A stretch of 64,000 bases of DNA, from positions 248,001 to 312,000 of the forward strand of contig NZ_JACOGA010000004.1 in the NCBI RefSeq assembly GCF_014284175.1. Direction: 5' to 3'. The position numbers and the translations under genes were made by a program. The notes under the pieces were generated by a model. The model searched no databases. It was not told the DNA's origin and saw only the letters and a list, made by a program, of their open reading frames with translations. Source of the DNA: Affinundibacterium flavidum. Its GTDB lineage: Bacteria; Pseudomonadota; Gammaproteobacteria; Burkholderiales; Burkholderiaceae_D. Shown in pieces: positions 57,327 through 64,000 of the stretch (the stretch's first letter is position 1; the number at the start of each line of letters is the position of its first letter).

Positions 57327-58463
57327 ATGAGCGACAACATCAAAGCAAGTCCAAGCATTTTGCTAGCCGCCCTGAGTCTCAGCGGCGTCTTACCTGCCGT
57401 CACAAGTACTGCGCATGCGGAAGATGCCCCCGACAAGGCGGAAGTCAGCGTGAAATATTTGCGCTATCGGGATCAACAACCTGGGCTTGATCGTCTGACC
57501 GTCAATTCACCATCGCTGTCGCTGAGTGTACCGCTAGCTGGATTGTGGAGTCTCGATGCTGGCCTGATCGCGGATCAAGTTTCCGGTGCGTCGCCGCGCT
57601 ATCACACTGCGGTGTCGAGCGCGTCAAAAATGAGCGACTCACGCCGTGCTGCCGATTTAAAACTACATCGCTATTTTGAACGCGTCAAACTATCGGCTGG
57701 AATCGCCTATTCGACCGAGCATGATTACGATTCGACCGCGCTATCGTTGAATGCCAGCATCGCATCGGAAGATAACAATACCACCTGGAATCTGGGCGTC
57801 GGCAATGCCAGCGACAAGATCACGGCCACTGGTCGCGTTTTGAAAGAAGAGAAAAACGGCCATGATTTTCTCATCGGCGTCAGTCAGGTTTTGTCACCGG
57901 TCGATATCGCACAATTGACTTTTACGCATACGAATGCGCATGGCTATTTTTCGGATGCGTATAAATCGCTTGATATCCGCCCACGTGAGCGCCAGCAATC
58001 CGCCATGCTGCTCAAGTATCATCATTACTTTACACAGGTCGATGGCACTTTACGACTGAATTATCGTCACTACCACGATAGTTTTGGCATACGTTCGCAC
58101 ACTATCAATCTGGAATATGCGCAAAGTTTAGGTGATGAATGGACGATCACGCCCATGCTCCGTCTATATTCACAAAGCGCGGCAGATTTTTATTTTGATC
58201 CGGTTTATACGTTTTTATTTATCCCAGTCGGCTATAAAATTGGCGGCACACAATTTGTCAGCGAAGATCAGCGCATGTCAGCATTTGGTGGTCGCAGCTT
58301 TGGTCTCAAATTAAGTAAGCAAGTTGATCAGCATTGGCAAGTCGATGCCAGTCTGGAGCGATATCGCCAACGCAGTGATTGGACGTTTTTTGAGAATCAC
58401 CGTCCAGCCTTGGCGTCACTAAATGCCAGCATGTTACAAATAGGTTTGCGCTATCGGTACTAA
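57327..58463 (+). CDS. DUF3570 protein, possible covalent flavoprotein
   Basis: This 378-residue exported protein (signal 1-31, ...TSTAHAE) is rich in alternating beta strands and ends in ...IGLRYRY, suggesting an outer-membrane beta-barrel. DUF3570 proteins cluster with DUF4266 and ApbE. The tetrad SGAS at residues 86-89 resembles the [S/T]GA[T/S] sequence that ApbE flavinylates on its last residue; Ser89 is the candidate. Function of the family is unknown. Confidence 0.85.
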   Translation: MSDNIKASPSILLAALSLSGVLPAVTSTAHAEDAPDKAEVSVKYLRYRDQQPGLDRLTVNSPSLSLSVPLAGLWSLDAGLIADQVSGASPRYHTAVSSASKMSDSRRAADLKLHRYFERVKLSAGIAYSTEHDYDSTALSLNASIASEDNNTTWNLGVGNASDKITATGRVLKEEKNGHDFLIGVSQVLSPVDIAQLTFTHTNAHGYFSDAYKSLDIRPRERQQSAMLLKYHHYFTQVDGTLRLNYRHYHDSFGIRSHTINLEYAQSLGDEWTITPMLRLYSQSAADFYFDPVYTFLFIPVGYKIGGTQFVSEDQRMSAFGGRSFGLKLSKQVDQHWQVDASLERYRQRSDWTFFENHRPALASLNASMLQIGLRYRY

Positions 58464-58497
58464 AATCATTACCCCGATCGTCGTGTAAATCTGAATA

Positions 58498-59415
58498 TTG
58501 AGCCTCTTCGTGCAACTATTTTCATTCTCATTTCAGGCAATGGGCAGCCGTTGCGAGTGCCGTTTGACGGCGACCACGGAGTCGCAAGCCTTCATTTTTG
58601 CGCAGATGGTGATGAATGAGGTCGGTCGGATTGAACACAAATATTCACGCTACCGCAACGACAGTATTCTCAGTCAGATCAATCAGCAGGCCGGGCTCAA
58701 AGCCGTCAACATTGATCAAGAAACTAGCGAATTACTCGATTACGCCGATGTCTTATTTCGTAGCAGCGACGGCCTGTTTGATATCAGCTCCGGCATCCTG
58801 CGACGCGCCTGGAATTTTAGTAATCCAGTGCTGCCCGCGCCATCTCTGATTGAATCCTTACTCGACAAAGTTGGTTGGAACAAAATTGAGCGCGATCGCC
58901 AACACATCTACTTACCAATACCGGAGATGGAAATCGATTTTGGTGGATTTGGTAAAGAATATGCAGCAGATCGCGTCGCTGCGCTATTGTTAAATGCTGG
59001 CGTAAGGCACGGCTTAATCGACTTGGGTGGGGATCTGCGCATATTGGGGCCGCAGACAAATGGCGATGCCTGGCAGATAGGCATACAAAACCCGCGTGAT
59101 ACCGAACAGCTGATCGCCACCATCCCTATACATAGCGGTGCTTTGGCGACCAGCGGTGACTACGAACGTTTTTTTGACATCGATGGACAACGCTATTGCC
59201 ATATTCTCGATCCACGAACTGGTTATCCAGTCAGACATTGGCAATCGGTGAGTGTGTTAGCGCCCTTAAGTATTGCAGCAGGTAGCTATTCTACCATCGC
59301 GATGTTGAAACAAGACGCAGCTCAAGCATGGTTGGCTGAGAGCGGCTTAGCTTACTTATTGGTAGATGCGCTCGGTCAAATTCAGCAACACAATTCGCAA
59401 ACATCCGTCGCATAA
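58498..59415 (+). CDS. apbE: FAD:protein FMN transferase (ApbE family)
   Basis: ApbE uses FAD to attach FMN by a phosphoester bond to Ser or Thr of extracytoplasmic proteins. The 305 residues show FQAMGSRCECRL, DFGGFGKEYAADRV, IDLGGDLRILG, ATSGDYERFF and HILDPRTGYPV, all ApbE landmarks. The start is uncertain: TTG 58498 or ATG 58540 (Met15). No strong lipobox or signal is visible, so its compartment is uncertain. It closes the TlpA-DUF4266-DUF3570-ApbE run. Confidence 0.9.
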   Translation: MSLFVQLFSFSFQAMGSRCECRLTATTESQAFIFAQMVMNEVGRIEHKYSRYRNDSILSQINQQAGLKAVNIDQETSELLDYADVLFRSSDGLFDISSGILRRAWNFSNPVLPAPSLIESLLDKVGWNKIERDRQHIYLPIPEMEIDFGGFGKEYAADRVAALLLNAGVRHGLIDLGGDLRILGPQTNGDAWQIGIQNPRDTEQLIATIPIHSGALATSGDYERFFDIDGQRYCHILDPRTGYPVRHWQSVSVLAPLSIAAGSYSTIAMLKQDAAQAWLAESGLAYLLVDALGQIQQHNSQTSVA

Positions 59416-59472
59416 GTGGGCAACACACGCCAATTAATAGCTTATGCGTCAAAAATGAAATAAATACAGGCC

Positions 59473-60387
59473 TTAAGTTTCTTGATATCGTTGAACGACC
59501 AGAAGTACAAATGGCAATAGTGGCAAATACAATCGCATCTCACCAATGATTGCGACTGTGCATAAAGCAATCAAATAAAGTACAAAAATACCGAAAATAT
59601 GTTTTCCGGCAGGGCATTTCTGCCATACCCACTTCATAAAACGAATTGACTGCTCTAAGTACAGTAGAAATAGAGCGCTCAAAAAAATTACTGTTGGCGT
59701 TTTTATTAATGATAGTAATTTCACGTTCTCGCTTATCATTACTACGGCAACATAATAAGTGGCGTCTGGAAAAATGACATACTTTAGAACAGCTTGTATC
59801 AAAATCGGAATGGCAAGAATAAGCATCCACATACCATGTCTGAAGAAATTTCTATGAAACAAAAAGCTAAAAAGAACGGCGAACAAGGCCACGTCCGCAC
59901 GTGCAAAACTCATACAAACAACGCTTATAACAAACAATGACTTCTTACCTAAATTTAAAAAATGTACGATCAAAATCGACAGTAGAAGAATAAAAGCACT
60001 GTCACCACGAGGTCCATTAAACATCAATACTGGGTAAAGTAACGCGAGTATCAGTGCTAGAAGAATTCGATATTTTTGATTAATTTTTAAATAGACGACT
60101 TCTAAAATTAAATAGATAGACGCGGTCAAACTAAGCGCTGTAAATAGCATCACTGCAAGATACAAATTGAGGACGCGAAACAATAGACCAATCAAATGAT
60201 TTTGCAAAAGTCGATATTGGTCAGGCGCCGGCCCTTGACCATTGAGTATTTGAATGAAAGACGGTTCATGCATCTTTAAAGTTTCTGGAGGCAAATGTAT
60301 ATGCATGAACAACCAGGCACCGAGATAGCCTAACAGCAGAGAAGCTAGTAAGTTAATAAACTTTGACGATAGCAAGGTTTTTTCCAT
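59473..60387 (-). CDS. Polytopic membrane protein of unknown function
   Basis: This 304-residue protein has about eight hydrophobic segments with a periplasmic loop containing GPAPDQYRLLQNHL after TM1. That arrangement is faintly like GT-C-type glycosyltransferases, but I cannot assign it. The codon use is AT-rich, as in the genes to its right. It is divergent from the DUF4214-hydrolase gene. Confidence 0.6.
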   Translation of the reverse strand: MEKTLLSSKFINLLASLLLGYLGAWLFMHIHLPPETLKMHEPSFIQILNGQGPAPDQYRLLQNHLIGLLFRVLNLYLAVMLFTALSLTASIYLILEVVYLKINQKYRILLALILALLYPVLMFNGPRGDSAFILLLSILIVHFLNLGKKSLFVISVVCMSFARADVALFAVLFSFLFHRNFFRHGMWMLILAIPILIQAVLKYVIFPDATYYVAVVMISENVKLLSLIKTPTVIFLSALFLLYLEQSIRFMKWVWQKCPAGKHIFGIFVLYLIALCTVAIIGEMRLYLPLLPFVLLVVQRYQET

Positions 60388-60508
60388 ATTAAGAAATTTT
60401 AAACTTTTAGGTTACTAACGAATTAATTTCAAATTGTTGAAAATCTAAATTTCGTTGAATTTGGGTTAACAACATTAACTTCAGAACTTTATCTTATAGA
60501 GGATTTTT

Positions 60509-62191
60509 ATGCTGAGAAAATTTTTACCAATACTTTTTACCGTACTTATTTCGTCAAATGTGTTTGCAACAGCCACAATGCCTCCTGTTGCTGCCGCATA
60601 TCCAGCACCAAGCACGCAGCAAATGTATGTAGCACGTGCATATTTCATGCTATTTGGTAGGATTCCGGATACAAGTGGACTAAATTATTGGGTATCGCGG
60701 GTCGCGGCAAATAATGGTACTACGTTCATTGATACAGTAAATGTAATAAGCCGGGAAGCTGCTGGTGCAAGGTTAGCGCCGATAGTAGGGTATGTTGATA
60801 GTACTGGCACTGTAACAGACCCTAATATAGGAACATGTTCAACAAGCACACCAGGCCCTTGGGATGAACTTGTTGAATATGTTTATGCCAATGCGCTTGG
60901 ACGAGCAGCCGAGGATGAGAATTTGGCTAGTTCAACTGAAGGTATTCGTTACTGGCAATGTCAAGCAAGATTCGGCGCATACGGAAAGAACACAGGCCAA
61001 ATGCTGGATGCAATTAGTAATTCAGCAGCATCAGACCCTATTTATAGCAACCGACTTGTGTTTCTTGAAGCAGCTGTGCGATTACAGTTAGGTAGAGGCA
61101 GATCACTCAATTATCACGACTCCAATACCATATTGGTGCGTGTTCGGGGAACAAACAATTCGTTCAATGACGCGTTTGATGTATTAAATCAATTAACAAA
61201 TGGTATGCCCGTTAGTGCCAATGTACATTGGGAAATTCCAACAAGTGGAGCATATACCCGATCAAACATCTCCACCAATTCAAGCCCATTGCCTCGTCTT
61301 GAAAAATCTATTGATGACGGTCTCACTTCAATTTCAGGCGGCTCTGTTCACAAGTATTTGGTCTGGTACAACCGCAGTGGTCGCATGATGCTTGCACACG
61401 CATTTTTGCCACAAAATTATCAACTCTCAGGTGTTTACTATCCTACAATCGTAAGTGTCTTTGGCGGAGCTTGGAGAGGGGGACTGATTGAAAAACTTCA
61501 GCGATTTAACACTTCGTTTATCAGAACCACTCCATTAGCAGGTGGAACTGCAGGAAACAACTTCATAGTATTGGCACCTAGTTATCGTTTAACATCAAAC
61601 CTGTATTATTCATCTACCGATTCTGCAAAAAATAACATGCCACAAGAGGATATTGATGACTTTATAAGCTTGGTTAAAAGACCAGAAACTATGACTATGC
61701 TCGGTGTGGACACTTCAAAAGTAAGTTTATTCGGGCACTCTTCGGGGGGGCACATTCTAAATTTGCTCGGCAGCACAAAAAATATGGGAAGAATAGCGAC
61801 ATTAGCACCAGTTAGCAATTTGGCGATTACAAATAATACCAATACAAGTGCATTAATTCCGTATATTAATTACTATACCGACGCTCAACAATATGGTACT
61901 TGGGGTGGTACGACTTCACCAATAAATGCATGGTTATTAAATAAGCCATTAACATCCTTTTTTATTCAGCATGGCACTGATCAATTGGTCTATCAAGCAC
62001 AATCAAAGGCGTTTAGAGATCAAGCCATTAGTAATAACAGTAATAATGTTCAAGCATGCAACTCTAATTCAGGTCACATTTTCTTTGAGTCTTATAGCGA
62101 CCCAAATGTTAATAACGCAATTTATAAAACCACGGCCTTCCGGGCGTTTCAATACTTGAGTGGAATTACCCCTGTTTGCACGTCACTGTAA
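60509..62191 (+). CDS. Exported DUF4214 - alpha/beta hydrolase fusion
   Basis: This 560-residue protein has a signal peptide (1-21). Residues about 30-200 hold a DUF4214-like region (MYVARAYFMLFGRIPDTSGLNYWVSRV; YVYANALGRAAEDENLASS). The C-terminal half (275-560) is a carbohydrate-esterase-like hydrolase: VSVFGGAWRGG (oxyanion), nucleophile motif GHSSGG, HGTDQLVYQ (Asp), SGHIFFE (His). It may be a secreted acetyl-esterase; substrate unknown. It is AT-rich and probably acquired. Confidence 0.82.
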   Translation: MLRKFLPILFTVLISSNVFATATMPPVAAAYPAPSTQQMYVARAYFMLFGRIPDTSGLNYWVSRVAANNGTTFIDTVNVISREAAGARLAPIVGYVDSTGTVTDPNIGTCSTSTPGPWDELVEYVYANALGRAAEDENLASSTEGIRYWQCQARFGAYGKNTGQMLDAISNSAASDPIYSNRLVFLEAAVRLQLGRGRSLNYHDSNTILVRVRGTNNSFNDAFDVLNQLTNGMPVSANVHWEIPTSGAYTRSNISTNSSPLPRLEKSIDDGLTSISGGSVHKYLVWYNRSGRMMLAHAFLPQNYQLSGVYYPTIVSVFGGAWRGGLIEKLQRFNTSFIRTTPLAGGTAGNNFIVLAPSYRLTSNLYYSSTDSAKNNMPQEDIDDFISLVKRPETMTMLGVDTSKVSLFGHSSGGHILNLLGSTKNMGRIATLAPVSNLAITNNTNTSALIPYINYYTDAQQYGTWGGTTSPINAWLLNKPLTSFFIQHGTDQLVYQAQSKAFRDQAISNNSNNVQACNSNSGHIFFESYSDPNVNNAIYKTTAFRAFQYLSGITPVCTSL

Positions 62192-62293
62192 TTAGATTTC
62201 GTATTACATTACTCTGTAAATTTTGATATAAGCCTTAAAAAAGGAAAGCTCAACACATCGAGCTTTCCAAATTTCAAATGTAAATCAACTTCT

Positions 62294-62710
62294 TCAAAGA
62301 AAGCTCATTAAATAAAACAAAAGCGAGGAGGTCACAACACCGGTGACAATACCACCGATAATTTCAAAATTACTATGTCCGACTTTTTCACGAAGAACCG
62401 TTTGTTTTTGCGTAGTAAGTTGGTTAATTATAGTTGCATGCTTTCCGATTTCATTACGCAGACCATGAGCATCGATAATCACGATGATCGCAACACATAA
62501 AGACACACAAAAAACCGCAGATGAAACCCCTTCCTGTATTGCAATTATTGTGGCCGTCCCTGAAACAATACAACTATGATTACTTGGGAAGCCGCCATAA
62601 CCAATCTTGTGAAAAGCCAGTTGCCTAGCTTTAAAACTATTGATCACAAATTTCAGTCCACCACCGACCAACCAGCATATAGGAGGGGTCATCAAGTATA
62701 AAAATTTCAT
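62294..62710 (-). CDS. Divergent PAP2 family protein
   Basis: This 138-residue membrane protein has the divergent-PAP2 pattern (KFVINSFKARQLAFHKIGYGGFPSNHSCIVSG, DAHGLRNEIGKHA, REKVGHSNFEIIGGIVTG). Members lack some PAP2 catalytic residues, so phosphatase activity is uncertain. Beside a UbiA-type phosphoribosyltransferase, it may dephosphorylate polyprenyl-phosphoryl-ribose-5-phosphate, as Rv3807c is thought to do in mycobacteria. It is 7 bp downstream of that gene. Confidence 0.8.
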   Translation of the reverse strand: MKFLYLMTPPICWLVGGGLKFVINSFKARQLAFHKIGYGGFPSNHSCIVSGTATIIAIQEGVSSAVFCVSLCVAIIVIIDAHGLRNEIGKHATIINQLTTQKQTVLREKVGHSNFEIIGGIVTGVVTSSLLFYLMSFL

Positions 62711-62717
62711 TTCGCTC

Positions 62718-63578
62718 CTAACTTGGCCACAACGCCCACATACAAATCAATATCCAAACACAAATGGTGATAATAAGCGGCACGTCAGAAAGTACAACCT
62801 CAGTTGGTGCTTCACCGATTGTTGAATCTTCAATGACAAACCAGTATCTAAAAATACCAAATAAGACAAATGGTATCGTCAACAACAATCGAGGCTTACT
62901 CGACATCACAAACATCCCGTAAAAAACTAAAGCACCTGTCGCAGACATTTCAGCATAGCGATTGACTAGGCTAATGGAATAAGACCGCAAAACTTGTCTG
63001 CCTGAATCTTTTGCTATATTTTGTTCCAGTTCCTTCTTTCTTTTAATTGAAGCCAGATAAATTGCAAGGCACAAACTGGTAATAAACATCCATCCAGACA
63101 TCTGCACCGAGAGCGCTACTGCACCTGAAAATACGCGCAAGACAAATCCTATTCCGATAGTGAAAATATCAATGACAGGTTGATGCTTTAAATAATAAGA
63201 GTAGGCGATATTGAGTAATAGATAGGAGAAAATGACCAACATCACCGAGCTTGAAAAAAGCCATCCGCTAAGTAATATAAGGTACAAAATCGCAAGAAAA
63301 ATCAAAGCTTCATTACTTGAAATAAAGCCGGCAGCAATCGGACGGGTTTGGGACTTTTCAGGATGCAATCTATCTACTACTTGATCTTTGATATCATTCA
63401 CAATGTATGCTGCGGAAGAAGCGACGCAAAACAACAAGAAAGTGATTAGCACGTTACGATTGGCAGTCCAATTTAAAAATGATCCCGTAAACAATAGAGG
63501 CGCGAAAACAAAAATATTTTTGACCCATTGCTTTGGGCGTAATAATTTGACGAAAAAATGTAATTTATTTATTTGCAT
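62718..63578 (-). CDS. UbiA-type polyprenyl-phosphate phosphoribosyltransferase (Rv3806c-like)
   Basis: This 286-residue membrane enzyme has about eight helices. The first Asp-rich motif is NDIKDQVVDRLHPEK (Asn61, Asp62, Asp65, Asp69), followed by TRPIAAG, typical of decaprenyl-phosphate phosphoribosyltransferases that move ribose-5-phosphate from PRPP to polyprenyl phosphate. The start RPKQWVKN matches the family. With the PAP2 and DprE1-like genes it suggests a polyprenyl-phosphoryl-arabinose pathway. The UbiA fold is certain; the exact substrate is inferred. Confidence 0.85.
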   Translation of the reverse strand: MQINKLHFFVKLLRPKQWVKNIFVFAPLLFTGSFLNWTANRNVLITFLLFCVASSAAYIVNDIKDQVVDRLHPEKSQTRPIAAGFISSNEALIFLAILYLILLSGWLFSSSVMLVIFSYLLLNIAYSYYLKHQPVIDIFTIGIGFVLRVFSGAVALSVQMSGWMFITSLCLAIYLASIKRKKELEQNIAKDSGRQVLRSYSISLVNRYAEMSATGALVFYGMFVMSSKPRLLLTIPFVLFGIFRYWFVIEDSTIGEAPTEVVLSDVPLIITICVWILICMWALWPS

Positions 63579-63814
63579 TTAAATAATTATTTGTTATTGA
63601 GATAATGCTTTGGCTGGAAGAGTATAAATTAACTTTCTACCTAAAATAAATTTGGACTAAGATTTGTTTCAAATTAATTCAAAAAACAAAGAATTTACTT
63701 GGAGAAAAATTAATTTCAACTCCAATAAAGCAAATATAAATCTACTAATGCTCTACTCTATATACTCGGCGAATAAAAAAATCCCAATAGAAAATTCGCA
63801 TTCAATTTCAAATC

Positions 63815-64000
63815 ATGGAAAAAATCTCATCGTGGGGACGCCTGTCCGCGGAAAAACATCAAAGTATTTATTTGACCGACCGCGATTCCGTGCTGGCACA
63901 AATCCAATCGAGTGGGGTGGGAATTAGCTATGGTGCGGGACGAAGTTATGGCGATGTGTGTTTAAACCCGGGCGGGGTAATTTGGCGCACCAACAATTTG
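63815..64000 (+). CDS. DprE1-like FAD-linked oxidase, 3' end outside the window
   Basis: From ATG 63815 the frame reads MEKISSWGRLSAEKHQSIYL and continues open for 62 codons to the window end. WGR near the start and GAGRSYGD at 40-47, then GGVIWRTNNL, match the FAD-binding domain of decaprenylphosphoryl-ribose 2'-oxidase (DprE1) and relatives. It would act after the UbiA-type enzyme, oxidising the ribose C2. An overlapping frame (63664-63927) is a shadow. The family call rests on 62 residues only. Confidence 0.7.
   Translation, partial: MEKISSWGRLSAEKHQSIYLTDRDSVLAQIQSSGVGISYGAGRSYGDVCLNPGGVIWRTNNL

Noticed and set aside
63664..63927. An 87-residue ORF at the right edge
   Set aside because: It lies in a different frame from the DprE1-like start at 63815, has random composition, and shares no family.
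1..64000. CRISPR array, tRNA, rRNA or prophage
   Set aside because: No regularly spaced repeats, cloverleaf sequences, ribosomal RNA segments or phage structural genes were seen on reading. The DUF1398 'phage envelope' label alone is not evidence.

Overview
The window looks like a chromosomal segment of a betaproteobacterium, probably Burkholderiales and close to Oxalobacteraceae such as Undibacterium. This rests on the gene families (DUF3297, DUF3334, IorAB fusion, DUF484-xerC, DTW/TapT) and a moderate G+C that I judge by eye to be near 48%. No rRNA, tRNA or CRISPR array was recognised. The left edge (about 1-660) and the right edge (about 59.4-64 kb) are visibly more AT-rich than the middle and look horizontally acquired.

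Region by region. 1-2.0 kb: a convergent type II restriction-modification pair, an MvaI/BcnI-type nuclease (cut by the window edge) and a Dcm/EcoRII-type cytosine methyltransferase with its own N-terminal HTH and a palindromic operator. 2.0-9.3 kb: a small ORF, a MarR regulator with DUF1398 and VOC proteins, an orphan MotA, an esterase, a CheX-like DUF3334 protein and a HipBA toxin-antitoxin pair. 9.6-24 kb: a periplasmic cyclohexadienyl dehydratase-chorismate mutase fusion, acetyltransferases, a LysR regulator, a KTSC-domain gene split by a MITE, a chemoreceptor, ExbD, a glutathione S-transferase, a large PAS sensor kinase, TapT, DUF3297 and a nitrilase-fold protein. 24-32 kb: a second MITE type, an M16 double-domain peptidase, an alpha/beta hydrolase behind an array of four 18-bp operator-like sites, another MITE copy, an FHA protein and an aspartate kinase. 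32.6-38.1 kb: an RTX exoprotein of about 1,818 residues ending in DUF4214. 38-46 kb: a broken DUF4124 gene, a bactofilin-like protein, DUF1857, DUF423 and the fused indolepyruvate ferredoxin oxidoreductase. 45.3-47.8 kb: dapF-DUF484-xerC. 47.9-53.2 kb: an amidohydrolase-CIA30 fusion, a DesK/DesR-like two-component system and an APC permease. 53.8-59.4 kb: a co-directional series TraB/GumN - unknown - DUF4214/cytochrome c lipoprotein - TlpA thioredoxin - DUF4266 lipoprotein - DUF3570 - ApbE. 59.5-64 kb: a polytopic membrane protein, a DUF4214-hydrolase fusion, and a decaprenylphosphoryl-arabinose-like set (divergent PAP2, UbiA-type phosphoribosyltransferase, and the start of a DprE1-like oxidase).

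The strongest candidate for a little-described system is the 55.3-59.4 kb envelope redox cluster. ApbE attaches FMN covalently to extracytoplasmic proteins, and the DUF3570 protein carries an SGAS tetrad like known flavinylation sites. A cytochrome c motif, a CxxC thioredoxin and a Cys-tailed lipoprotein lie next to it. Also notable are a MITE family whose insertion in the KTSC gene can be undone on paper to the base, with a TA target duplication, and DUF4214 appearing in three different domain contexts.
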